Positions 1-10,342 of a stretch of DNA of 64,000 bases are shown here, piece after piece. Origin of the DNA: Blasia pusilla (lineage: Eukaryota; Marchantiophyta; Marchantiopsida; Blasiales); contig CM114273.1 of the NCBI GenBank assembly GCA_050084515.1, positions 15,500,001 through 15,564,000 on the forward strand, read 5' to 3'. Every line of letters begins with the position of its first letter. Position 1 is the stretch's first letter. Both the position numbers and the translations under genes were made by a program. The notes under the pieces were generated by a model, which saw only the letters and a program-made list of their open reading frames with translations, was not told where the DNA came from and did no database searches.

Positions 1-1521
1 TGGCCACAATGCAGTGCCGCTGCTGGCGATTCGTCGTTGGACTTCAACCCCCTCTCTCCTGCTCCGTGCGGCACCAGAGTGCGACCAGCTGCGCAATGCG
101 TGGACGCGAGCTATGAATCCAAGCTCAACAATGCGTACGAACTCATGCGTGCCTTGCCGGACGACGACCCCCGCTCCCTGGTCCAACAAGCGAACCTCCA
201 TTGCGCCTACTGCGGAGGCTCGTTTCTTCAGGCGGGCTCCAAAACCGCGCAGATCGACATCCATTACACTTGGCTCTTCTTCCCATGGCACCGCCTGTTC
301 CTCTACTTTCACGAGCGCATTCTCCAATCGCTGCTCAACGAAACGACTTTCAGTCTCCCATTCTGGAATTGGGACAACCAGCAGTGGGCGGATTCCCCAT
401 CCTTCGCGTGCCGCCAGCCCGGCAACAAATTCCCCCGAATTTACAACCAGCCTTCAACCAGTACCTTCGACTCGCAACGGAACCCGTCGCACACCGGAAA
501 CGACGCCATCATCGACCTCGGCTACATGCAGGCCCCAGTCAACAGCTCCGAAGCAGCCTCTGTCATAGCTTCCAACCTCAATATCATGCGGCAGAGCATG
601 ATCAGCGCCGGCGCCACCCCCGAGACGTTCCTGGGCACTCCGTATCGCGCCGGGGACCCGCGGCCCCTCCCGAACTCTCACAACCACGACGGTGGACAGG
701 GGCAAGGCGAATTCTCTGGGGGGACGTTGGAGATGGGACCGCATGTGAGCGCGCACTACTGGGTGGCTCAAGACGCGCCGCCGTTCTTGGACCTCGGAGC
801 GCCGTGGCTTTCGGCCCACGATCCGATCTTCTATGCGCATCATGCCAATGTGGACAGACTTTGGGAAGTGTGGAAGTCTCTCGGAGGAGCGCAGCGGCAT
901 GACTTCGATGATCCGGACTGGCTCAACACGGAGTTTCTCTTCTACGACGAAAACTCTCAGCTCGTGAGGGTCACGATCGGCGACGCCCTCAACCTGCAGA
1001 GCCTGGGCTATACGTATGAGGGAGTGGAGAATTCATGGGCATCTTACAAGCCCACCTCCTGCAGCTCCTCGTCGGCCGCGCGGGAGCAGGTTTCTAATTG
1101 GACTCACATTCCGCGGCTGCACGCAGCTAATTCGACCTTGAGAGGCGGGGAGACTTTCAAGGCAATCGTCGACAGGCCGGCCAGAGAAGCGACTGCGGGT
1201 TCGAAGTTGCCGGACGAAGTTTTGGTGATACATGGCATTGTATCAGATTCGGCGAAGGGTGCAAGATTCGACGTGTTCTTGAATCTCATGGAAGCCGACG
1301 CGAGGACGTCGTTGAGCTGCGCGGAGTATGTGGGAAGGTTTAGTGATTTGCCTCGAAGGGTCAGGAATGAGCGACAATTTACGTGGAAAATCAGTATTAC
1401 TGGAACTTTGAGGTATCTTCAGGTCGAACCATACCGGTCGGTGCTCGTGGCCATCGTTCCACAAGTGACAACGAGCGACAGCCGATTTTCTTTTCGTTCT
1501 ATGGAGATTGTGCTTCGGTAA
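1..1521 (+). CDS. PPO: Polyphenol oxidase (catechol oxidase/tyrosinase family), 5' end outside window
   Basis: Type-3 copper enzyme that oxidises o-diphenols (and possibly monophenols) to quinones; plant members usually act in the thylakoid lumen or secretory system. The frame is open from base 1 to the TAA at 1519-1521 (506 codons seen) without an intron, so the true start lies upstream. CuA: HCAYCGG with His at codon 67 and the Cys expected to form the thioether, then IHYTWLFFPWHR with His at codons 88 and 97. CuB: PHVSAHYW (His 248 and 252) and DPIFYAHHANVDRLWEVW (His 280/281). These are followed by the PPO1_DWL domain (DDPDWLNTEFLFYDENSQ) and the C-terminal KFDV-type domain (ARFDVFLNLMEADAR), so the 3' end is complete and all copper ligands are present. 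Two N-terminal Cys (PQC, APC) fit the conserved disulfide region. Substrate and transit peptide cannot be judged. It converges on the R-SNARE gene. Confidence 0.95.
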   Translation, partial: WPQCSAAAGDSSLDFNPLSPAPCGTRVRPAAQCVDASYESKLNNAYELMRALPDDDPRSLVQQANLHCAYCGGSFLQAGSKTAQIDIHYTWLFFPWHRLFLYFHERILQSLLNETTFSLPFWNWDNQQWADSPSFACRQPGNKFPRIYNQPSTSTFDSQRNPSHTGNDAIIDLGYMQAPVNSSEAASVIASNLNIMRQSMISAGATPETFLGTPYRAGDPRPLPNSHNHDGGQGQGEFSGGTLEMGPHVSAHYWVAQDAPPFLDLGAPWLSAHDPIFYAHHANVDRLWEVWKSLGGAQRHDFDDPDWLNTEFLFYDENSQLVRVTIGDALNLQSLGYTYEGVENSWASYKPTSCSSSSAAREQVSNWTHIPRLHAANSTLRGGETFKAIVDRPAREATAGSKLPDEVLVIHGIVSDSAKGARFDVFLNLMEADARTSLSCAEYVGRFSDLPRRVRNERQFTWKISITGTLRYLQVEPYRSVLVAIVPQVTTSDSRFSFRSMEIVLR

Positions 1522-3787
1522 AGCACCCAGCACCGTGCATCGCAAGTCTTACGACTTCATTCCCCCTGCGAACCGAATGTTGCCAGGCCGTGGTTTTACG
1601 CTCTGGAGCTCGGGGACCAGCAAATGTTTCGTGCAAGCGATAGATAGCGTTCTACAAGTCTCTTTTGCATTCTGGAGTCTTCCCGCGTGCCCTTTGTACA
1701 AAGATCAATTGCTTTTGCGGGCTCCTGGGTCGGCGTGAGCTGTGGGCTAGATAAGGACTTCTATTTTAAAATTGATTACACGAAGCAGTTCGACCGTCTA
1801 GACTGCATTGAAGCCTTCTCAGAATTGGACTTCACAATGTTATGTAGTGGGAGATCAGATACATAATGCTGTCATTTGGGGTTCGTAGCAGCTGTGGACA
1901 GTTCCCTTCTGCTTCCTCAAATTTTGTGCTCTTCCCGTGTGCCACCATTAGTTTAGGTCTTTAGACAGAAACTGGTTACAGAAGGGGGTTGTATTTGGAA
2001 ATGTTTCAGAGGCAAGCAGATGAAATGGAAATAGAAAATTTCCAACTGAAATTGTGGTATTCCAATTCTTGATAAGATATATTGTGGAGTCTTTGACATG
2101 CCGGTTTGCACGACAAGTTCGGTATATACAAACCAAAAGTCCAAATCGATCTTCTCGATGACTGCGCACTTACGTCGAATTTTACCTTTCCGTTTGTCCA
2201 ATGATGTCGACAACGCATGCTATTTCTCATCTAGTCCGGAATGATGGATAATAAAACGGCGGTTCCATAATATGTTCCTATACCTACACGTAAGTTTGAA
2301 GAAGAGTACATAGCTGGAAGAGTATATCTCGTCTTCCGATAGACTTGTCGTATCAAAACTAAATCGGTAATATTTATTCATAAACTTGGGCGATAATTTA
2401 GGTCACATGTCCGACATTTTCCACAGCTAGCTTCCACTCTCCGTCCGAGGTCCGTATGATACTCCAAAGGAAAGGGACACTTTTGCCTTCATGATCTGCT
2501 CATTTTCTTTCGAGTGGGACTGACATTCGGACATGAAACCTGATAATGATCATGTAACTACAATGTCAAAGAGAACTACAAACACTGATGTTTAAAAATG
2601 TTTCGAATACATCCTGCTTCCTTATGAAGTCCAGAGAAACGACACAGTACCCTACATTGCCTACGTGGTCAAACTTCAAACTCGACGTAGCAAGAAGTTG
2701 TTAGATTACCTCCATTCAAAGGGTCTTGACTTCGGATTTCAGAATCAATACTTCCGCACTGGACGCAAACAAATACCTGTACAAGGTCAAATCTACTCCA
2801 AACTGTACACTACAGCTGTTGTGTCTCAATCACTGTCACTCTAATGCAAAATTTGTTGCTCCGCGAAATCCGTTCATTGTTTCTGCAACGAGGACGATTG
2901 CTAGCTGGAGAAAAGTAGTGCACAAAATCATTGCACATTCGTTAGATAGCCTTCCCTAGAACAACTCGCTGCATTTTAGGTTGTTCTTACACAGGCACCA
3001 GCTTAAGGTAAGTTCATTGCAATTTCTGTTTGGGGATAACTAGTCCATATGTTTAAAGGTAAACAGCATTTGAAAGACATCTGAAGTTTTCTAAGCCTCT
3101 CATTTGTTTCTTTCTCCCCACTTCATTGAACTAATCAGAAGCACTGTTTTACATATCTCAGTAATTTAAACTCCACATGACCTTCCGAGTGGAGGAACTT
3201 CATTTACAACTCAAAGTTGACTTCACAATTACAGAAGAAAGAATTCCAGCATCCATTGACATCTGACAAAGACTCCAAATCATCATCCAATGTGGTTAAA
3301 AACCTTCAGGCAGTCCTAATAGTGAGCTACTTTCAGTCAAAGTGGGCAATCATGACAGTACAATTCAACTACACACATCTTGAAAGCAGTGGTGGGCAAA
3401 TTTTTTGGAAATATCAGTTTCCTATCAGCTTTGTGAGGCAGGCATATACAAAATGTGCTACAATATCTGGAAAAGATGTCCACTAACAGGAAAGAATGCG
3501 TGGTTAAGAGAGTGTCAATGCACCATCTAGCCCACGGACACACAACTATGCTGAAGGGATAGTACGAGGTGTTCTATAGATCAGGTACCCTTCCATGATG
3601 TGAAGGTCAGCAATAGCTCTAAAATTCATCTCTGTAGTGCTGTCACTGTAAAATTCTTCAGATTGAAACTCAATCTCTGGAAGTGCTTAATTCCAGCTTT
3701 CCCCGTGAAAGTGGCAACATAACTGGCCCCTGAATACTTTTACATATTTTATGTAAACGGGTAGAATGGCATAAGGTGACGACAGGC
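1522..3787. other. Intergenic region between convergent genes
   Basis: About 2.27 kb between the PPO stop and the R-SNARE stop. It should hold the two 3' UTRs. The short open frames here are unlike any family I know and lack codon structure. I see no repeat, RNA gene or clear poly(A) signal pair to mark transcript ends. Confidence 0.6.
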
Positions 3788-4469
3788 TTACTTGCACTTA
3801 AAGCCATGGCATATGGATAACCAGATGATCAGAATCACAACAATTATAATCGCTAGCACAATCAGCTTGACTTTGAAGTTCTGCAACCACATCTTGCGGC
3901 GCAACTGTCGTCCCTGGCGCTGGAAGTTGTCGGCCTGCATTACCAAAAACATGCTTGGTGACCTAGTCAGCATTTCAAGTATTTCCCTCCAGGAAAAGGA
4001 GGTCGGACAAAGATCATGGGTTGACAAGAGCACCATCACTAACAGTGTCACATATCCGTAATGACCCACTATGAGCACTTGATCTACAAGTCTAGCTAGT
4101 GGAGTTCTGAGCAGCCTACCTGACTCTACCTTCTGTCCGCTGGTCCAGAAAAAATGTAGAAATATCAGAGAGAGACTGTACTCATTAAGTAGTGCCTGTC
4201 CTAGCTTTGTGACCATAGACCCCGCACCCTGGTTGGACGGTGCTTGAGACTGGGATGGGTGTAGAGAGAGAAGCAAGTGAAGAAGGTACCAAATATCAGA
4301 GAGAGAGAGAGAGACTGTACTCATTAAGTAGTGCCTGTCGTAGCCTTGCGACCATAGACCCCGCACCCTGGTTGGACGGTGCTTGAGACTGGGATGGGTG
4401 TAGAGAGAGAAGCAAGTGAAGAAGGTACCATATGAGAGGAGGGAGACACTCTCATATAGTGTGAGTGCT

Positions 4470-4538
<69 letters not shown>

Positions 4539-6381
4539 AACTAACCTGTGTCCGCAGATTGTCTGTTTTGTCCACCAAAACTTCAATCTTTTCTCCGCGA
4601 TCTAGAACCTGTAAAGACGATCGTAATTTCAATATTCTCTCTGCAATACCCAGCCTTGAAACATTGCTAATCATAGAGCCCTTTCATGTCAAATGTTTAG
4701 CCGCTTGAACATGTCACAATTCATATCTTCCTCATGACTTTCCCAGCAAGATTGGGAATACTGTGACTTAGCAACACAAATCCTGCGGGTCAACATTCCA
4801 AGCTCCACTCACCCTGGGCAATTTAAACCATTCTAATCCACAAGGCCATTACACAATCTATTCTGCATTAAATATTTAGGAGTTTTGACAGTTCCACAGC
4901 TCATGTCTTTTTCATGAATCCCCCAGCAAGAATATTACATTAGTACTCTTACTTGGCAGCACTGTTCCCATTAACCTTTACACAGATGATTTGCACGAAC
5001 TGGATAGGTCTTCTCTTTTGCACAGGTCTACCTTCTCAATGTTGTCCATCATGATGCCCTTCACCTCTGAAACTTGGGCTTTAATTTTTGATAATTTGTT
5101 CATCTCCTCCGGGTGTTCCACACAAAATGTCATATGTTCTTTCAGTTTAGACCTGCACCAGAGTCAGGAATAGTCAACTCAGATCTATGTTTTTTGCCAG
5201 TTATAATAAAAGACTTAGATTCTTGCGCTGAAAGGATCTCCGCATACCCGAAATCCTTGTCAAGGCTGTACGCAACATCAAATGAGCCCTCGTACCCGAA
5301 TTCCTTGTCCAGACTATGTGCAATCGCCGTATCTGCCCTCCCTCCCCCATAACGTCGCTTGAAGTCTTCTTTGACCCGCTCCAGGAAAGCAAATGGGACC
5401 TGTCTGCCAAAGTCATCGTCGGCAACCACCAGGTATGCTGCAGATTCACAAGACTCAATGATTACTTTTTGGAAGGAAACACAGCGCAAGCCTCTGACAC
5501 ATTTTTTGTTACATTCCAGCTTCCCAATTCTGATGAGTAGTTTCATAAATTTGTCAGATCCACAACAGGAATGATGAGATTTGGCTTGTCCAGCTGGCAG
5601 CAGATCAGCCACTGGACGGTTCTAACCACAATCTGAGCCACATGACGATCTAATTCCTAGCATTTCCTCATACATGACTATACAATCCGGAAACCCGATC
5701 CACCAGATTTAGTTCTCAATCATTCAAACTGTAGCTTTTCAATTTAGAAACAATATGAGAAACGATCAGGTTGCGTAAAGATTTCATACACTAATTTCAG
5801 TGCCCAGTCTAACGATAGCACCTATCGCACACACATCACTGAGAAATTCCACAGTGTGATAATCTACTGCTGTAGAAAGAGATCAGCCACAGAAAACCTA
5901 GAACGCTGTAGACCCCGCAGAGGCTCCACTGAAAGCGTCAAAATGGCATGGACAGTGAAGTTACTCCAGGTTCAGACCCACACACAAAGATACTGAACAG
6001 CGGTCTGTAAGCAGTCGACGGATTTTTGCTTGCAACGAAAAATCAAGACGCAATCTCCACCTCACACCTCATCTTGACCAATTTCTCTCACGAGTAGAAT
6101 GACCCACTGAAGCCTTTCCGATCCAGAGATTGCTGTAACAACGTTCGTAAAGGTGTACACTTGCGGAACGGGAAGGGAAAGAGGAACGTACTGAATCCAT
6201 CTTCAACAAGATAGTTGAAAGTATGACGATCACATGTGTAGGTGAACTTGTTGTTATTCGCTGGTAGCTTCTGTAGGCACTGCACGGCAATTGTGCTGAA
6301 GTTGCCAGAGAAAGCAGTGTACTCTGCAAGTACGACCGTGCCGCGTGCCACAAAACTGTATATCAACGAGTTCAGCCCCAT
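3788..6381 (-). CDS. VAMP72: VAMP7-like R-SNARE (VAMP72 group) with VAMP727-like longin insertion, 5 exons
   Basis: Vesicle-anchored R-SNARE that pairs with Q-SNAREs to drive fusion at the plasma membrane, endosome or vacuole. Conceptual exons: 6192-6381, 5248-5437, 5032-5152, 4546-4608, 3788-3934; all introns are GT-AG and phases agree, giving 236 aa. Exons 1-2 encode the longin domain ([19 protein letters not shown], then [20 protein letters not shown]). Exons 3-5 encode the SNARE helix: [37 protein letters not shown], then [13 protein letters not shown] with Arg at the central layer (LDRGEK) and a C-terminal transmembrane segment ending SICHGFKCK. Family length is about 220 aa; the excess comes from a segment at the end of exon 2 ([16 protein letters not shown]) that repeats SLDKEFG as SLDKDFG and matches the position of the insertion known in VAMP727. 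An in-frame alternative donor 48 nt upstream would remove it. The start at 6379-6381 is chosen by homology of [10 protein letters not shown]. Confidence 0.93.
4160..4429. repeat. Tandem duplication (~135 bp x2) in intron 4 of the R-SNARE gene
   Basis: Copy 1 is 4160-4290 and copy 2 is 4291-4429; both start AAATATCAGAGAGAG and end GAAGAAGGTACC. They differ by a few substitutions and by the length of a short GA run. The duplication is recent and lies next to the long GA tract. Confidence 0.9.
4473..4537. repeat. (GA)n microsatellite, about 32 units, beside a splice donor
   Basis: An uninterrupted GA run of about 65 bp on the plus strand. In the sense of the R-SNARE gene it is a (TC)n tract starting only 8 nt inside intron 4, right after the exon-4 donor (GTTAGTTG). 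Its length is likely variable between individuals. Confidence 0.95.
5248..5295 (-). promoter_or_regulatory. Candidate alternatively spliced 48-nt exon extension (two in-frame 5' splice sites)
   Basis: On the minus strand exon 2 reads AAGGAATTCGG then GTACGA (donor after 5296), and 48 nt further AAGGATTTCGG then GTATGC (donor after 5248). Both donors leave the same two bases before the intron and join exon 3 to give FGSKLKEHM. The proximal donor gives a standard longin-SNARE linker; the distal one adds 16 residues. The 26 nt before each donor are about 77% identical, so the second site probably arose by tandem duplication. Usage is not shown by sequence. Confidence 0.55.
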
Positions 6382-7800
6382 GATTCCTGGTTAACCGGGG
6401 ACCTTCTCCTCTGTAGGTAGCGAACAACTTGACACCTTGGTATGTCCGCGATCGCTTTCGAATTCCGCAGCCTCTTCCTGCCTTGAACACAACTGTCTTT
6501 AATGAGATCAATGCAACTCCGTGGCTTCGACGAACTAAAGATTTTCTTCTTCAAAGACTAGGTTAAGATGAGCGATCTCTATTCCGATCTAACGTCCTCG
6601 TCAGGGATCGTGACCTACTCTGATACGTCTCCTCTGCTATCGATATTCCTGAGCCTCCACACACCTCTCTTCCAAGCAGTATCCCAAATCCAAAATTGCT
6701 CTCCTTCACCTTCTTCGAAATGCACACAATATCGCCAAAATGATCCCAGGTGCACTCGGATCGGCACTCCGCGCCAAGAATTTTTTGTTCAACCCTTGAC
6801 AGGGTTCATAAGAAGGAAAACGCAGGTACGTTCTGAGATAGCTCGCAATAGCTTTATCAAGCAAGCGATCACGAGGAGATCGCGAGGAGAGGGATGAGAT
6901 GGATCACAAACGCTAAACAAGAGGCCCTGGAGCCGACTGTCAGACGCACAGATCGAGATTCAGAGAGGACGGTACCCGAACCCTTCCGCGCAGTGCGTGG
7001 GAACAAAGAACTCGAAGGGAGGGGGAACCTACCAAGACTCTCAAAGTGTTCGATCCGGCTGTCAGTGCGTGCCTACACACCGAAACGAAAAGCGCGCTCG
7101 CTCCCAGATCACCTCATACCAGACCGGAACAGAACAGAACAGAACAGGATGGCCCTTACGACAGACTACCTCCCCGCCGGAAAGGGATGGGCGTAGTGGC
7201 GAACGCACATATATATTTTCACACCACTGTATCTAATCCCAATCGCGCGAAAGATAAACTGGTTGGGGACGACAACCCTGTCCATCCCGCGGGAGCAGAA
7301 GCTGAAGCTGAAGCGCGTACCGCCCACTCACAAGTTCCCCGACCCGGTCCCATGAGTGTGGCAGTCACGCAAGATCCAGGCACCCTTCCACGCCTTACGC
7401 AGTACGCAGTCTCCGCGGGGAAGCACCGCGGTCAAGTCAGTCCGCCAGCGCCAGGCAGGGATTCAAAGGGTTGCTTCGACGTGGCAGCCCTATAATAATA
7501 CTGTGCCTTGCGAACTCCCTCTTCGCCTTGCTGCGGAATGGACGGACCCTTCCCTCCGGCAGAATCCTGAATGAACCGATTCCTTTCATCTGTCCGTCCG
7601 TCCGCTCTGTGCGTACAAACCCTTTCGCGCACCCTGTCCCAGCACCACCCACGCGGGACGATTCCGTCCATCCAAGCTTCTGGTTTGTTTGCAGGGAGGC
7701 AGGGTCCTTTTGGTCAGGAGGGAGGACATGAAGAGGAAGGGGACGACCTGTTTCAAGGGCGAGGGCAAGAACCGAACAAGCAGAAAGCTCATTGATACGT
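6382..7800. promoter_or_regulatory. GC/CpG-rich upstream region of the R-SNARE gene
   Basis: The 1.4 kb upstream of the R-SNARE start is rich in G+C and CpG, strongest at 6.85-7.75 kb, then falls sharply to AT-rich DNA. It holds a short (GAACA)n run at 7127-7149 and GAAGCT repeats near 7303-7315. Several overlapping open frames exist on both strands, as expected of CpG-rich DNA with few stop codons; none has a recognisable domain. I read it as promoter plus 5' UTR, without a definable TATA box or start site. Confidence 0.45.
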
Positions 7801-8475
7801 CCGGCCACTCCAACCAAATTTGAAATCTTTTTCATTCGGATCCGGTCCGTTTACTGTAATATTTGTTTAGAACTTATTAGGGGTGATATTTCATTTTCTT
7901 TATTATTTCTCTTTAATTCAGTTTCCTCTCTCAAATTGACGTGTGTCAACATCATAGGAGCCCGTAAGAGACATGTGTCAACATCCGAGGAGGGTTTCCT
8001 CAAATCTTCAACTTCTTTCATAGATTTTGAAGTCCTTGCGCGCTCTCATCTCCTCCTCCATTCACATGTAGCTATCTACGTCAGTGGATTTGTTACAAAG
8101 AGGGCATAAATCATAGCTTGACAAATGCATCGATGATGACGATGAAGCAAAGATTTCAGCAAAAAAAAGAAATCTCTAAGAAGAGCACTCCTCACTCTAC
8201 ACTCTTCTTTTGAATGATATTCAAAGAACTACATCCTTTTTTCCTCATTTTAAGAAAAACCTTACAACTAATAGGGAAATTGTGAAGGTCTCTATGCATA
8301 ATTAAGTCTCATGCATGGAAAATTTTGTCATAATTTAGGTTCAAATTGAGTTTGCTTTACCCTTATGAGTGATTGAGCATTGACATATGGAACCTAAAAT
8401 AATCTATCCACTTTGGATATATTTTCTCCATCTATACAAATTTACACACAAATCCATGATGTTTTAATGGCTCAT

Positions 8476-8529
8476 CACGAAACCTAATTTTTAAATATGT
8501 ACTTACATATTTAAAAATTAAGTTTCGTG
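8476..8529. repeat. Inverted repeat (25-bp arms, 4-bp loop)
   Basis: Arms 8476-8500 and 8505-8529 are complementary with one mismatch (ACGAAACCTAATTTTTAAAT against its reverse complement). No target-site duplication or terminal motif is visible. Confidence 0.9.
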
Positions 8530-8741
8530 GTGTTTTCACACTTGAGAGATTGAATTTTCAAACTATCCTCCTACTCTTAGATTGCTTTATTGAAATTTTC
8601 ACATATTGTACTTCACCTAAAATTAAAACCTAAAATTATACACATGAAATAATGCTAAACCCTAACATGGTTTTAGTCAAATAGCCATAAAAATAATACA
8701 TATAGTGTACCATGGGCGCAACCCCATTTCCCCCCTTCCTT

Positions 8742-8785
8742 TCCAGACCCTAAATGGTGAGCAAGGTCACCAATTAGGGTCTGGA
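8742..8785. repeat. Inverted repeat (19-bp arms, 6-bp loop)
   Basis: Arms 8742-8760 (TCCAGACCCTAAATGGTGA) and 8767-8785 are complementary with one mismatch. It would form a tight hairpin. Confidence 0.9.
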
Positions 8786-9204
8786 AGGAGACATAGAGAC
8801 TAACTTGATGTCCTTATACCATCCCCGTTGATGAGCTTGTAGAGGTATGGAGTAGGAGACACATAATCAAAGATTCAATTTTAGATCCATGTACGTATAA
8901 GATCTGCACACTAGCTAGTAGACAAGATAGTTGTTGATGAGGGATATTATGTGGATGATTAATTTATCTTATTCTCATATGTTCGAACCATATAATCCAA
9001 TACTCCATGGAGGGAATTGGTAAATAAGTCTCTGACTTTCTCAAAGTATCTTTTTCTCCACACACTACTACTATTGGAAACTCCTATCATTGACAATATA
9101 TTGATAGTGATAATATATGATGTAGTAATATAACTACTACATTTAGTCATCCGGTCACAGTTGTCACATCTTTGAGGACGGATTGACGAGGATTTGTAGG
9201 ATGC

Positions 9205-10034
9205 TTTAGAGGAGGTCAGAGGAAAATCTTAAGAGATCAAAGATGACCTATAGAGGACTAGGATAACTTGAGAGAGCATGTTTCTTTTTTTTTTTGGCCC
9301 ATTTTGAGCCATATTGAGGAAGTCATTATTTCATGTAATATAAGTTCTTATTAGGAATATAGTTTACTTTCCATTTTGAGAATTGGGCCTTGACCTCTTA
9401 CTATGAGTCAAGAGCTAAGGAGGTAACCTATGAGCATAGGTTATCGTGGAGAGAGTTTGGGTAGAGGAAAAAGGGTATATCCAAGGAAAGCTATACTTGA
9501 AGTTCATTTTCTTTTTGTTGAACCTTTTGGAATGATACCATACTCAATTATGGCATATGAACATCGAGATGATTGTGTACCAAAATATCTCCAATAAATC
9601 AAGATCACTCAAAGCTCTCTCATAAATTTCATCTCTCTTCAATGTCAAACCAATCTTTCTCTTCTAATGAGAAACTTGGATTACTCACAGGGTAAGGAAG
9701 ACCATAGCTCCGCCACCTCATGCCAAAAGGTTTAACAAAGAGAAAATGAGTTCCAAATCTCTTCCTCTTTGAGTATACCCTTTTCCCTCTCCCAAGTTCT
9801 CTCCATGTTAACTTATGCTTATAGATTATCTCCTTAGCTCTTGTAGGGGGTCAAGGGCTACTTCCCAAAGTAGAAATTCAACGATACTCCTAATATAAAC
9901 TTGCATATAATAGTATGTATCTATATCAAACTCCAAATGAGCCAAAATGAAGAGGAAACCTACTCTCTCAAATTATATGAGGCTTAACACATCATCCTTG
10001 ATCTCTCAAGGCTATCGTCCAATTTCCTCTAACA
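9205..10034. repeat. Inverted pair of LTR fragments of one retrotransposon family
   Basis: The left arm (about 9205-9530) is a diverged reverse complement of about 9720-10034. Shared landmarks are the AGAGGAAA..GAGAGATCAA start, the AGAGCTAAGGAG stretch, the GGGTATA..C stretch and the AACCTTTTGG end. The right copy ends in CTCTAACA at 10034, so in minus orientation the LTR starts TGTTAGAGGAAATTGG. Sequence at 9532-9719 continues the minus-oriented LTR and has no partner in the left arm. A third copy of this LTR lies at about 60292-61065. The minus orientation fits the integrase remnant at 10343-11470. Confidence 0.7.
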
Positions 10035-10342
10035 ATTTTCGTGCGCATAAACATTGCTACATAACGTATATCGATATCACTAACTATAAACGTACTTAAA
10101 CACACAAGATACCACTCACTAATGATATCTAAATATTGAGACCATGGTGTACCAAGGTATCTCCAACTACCTCCTAGATGGTGATCATGCCCTTCTAATT
10201 CTAAATAGTCATATATCCCTATCTATCATGACACACATCTCTAGGATGCTAAGAGAAAAAAGGTTGGGTGCTCACTGTGGCCCCATCCTTTGTCGCCTTC
10301 TTGTCATCCATTTCACCAATGCAAATCTAGATCTATGACTAC

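Larger units (their letters stand above)
7801..9204. other. AT-rich intergenic DNA with two fold-back sequences
   Basis: No gene recognised. It contains two near-perfect inverted repeats listed separately (8476-8529 and 8742-8785). The remainder shows no coding structure. Confidence 0.6.

Noticed and set aside
201-902. Long alternative frames on both strands over the polyphenol oxidase gene
   Set aside because: They are shadows of GC-rich coding sequence; only the frame carrying the copper-binding His motifs matches a family.
3788-4540. A 250-codon minus frame with a long Leu-Ser repeat leading into the SNARE transmembrane end
   Set aside because: The Leu-Ser part is the GA microsatellite of intron 4 read through. 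A GCAG acceptor at 3935 and conserved sequence show the exon starts at 3934.
6568-7495. Several overlapping frames upstream of the R-SNARE gene as possible genes
   Set aside because: Arg/Pro-rich translations with no domain, in CpG-rich DNA with few stops; better explained as promoter/5' UTR.
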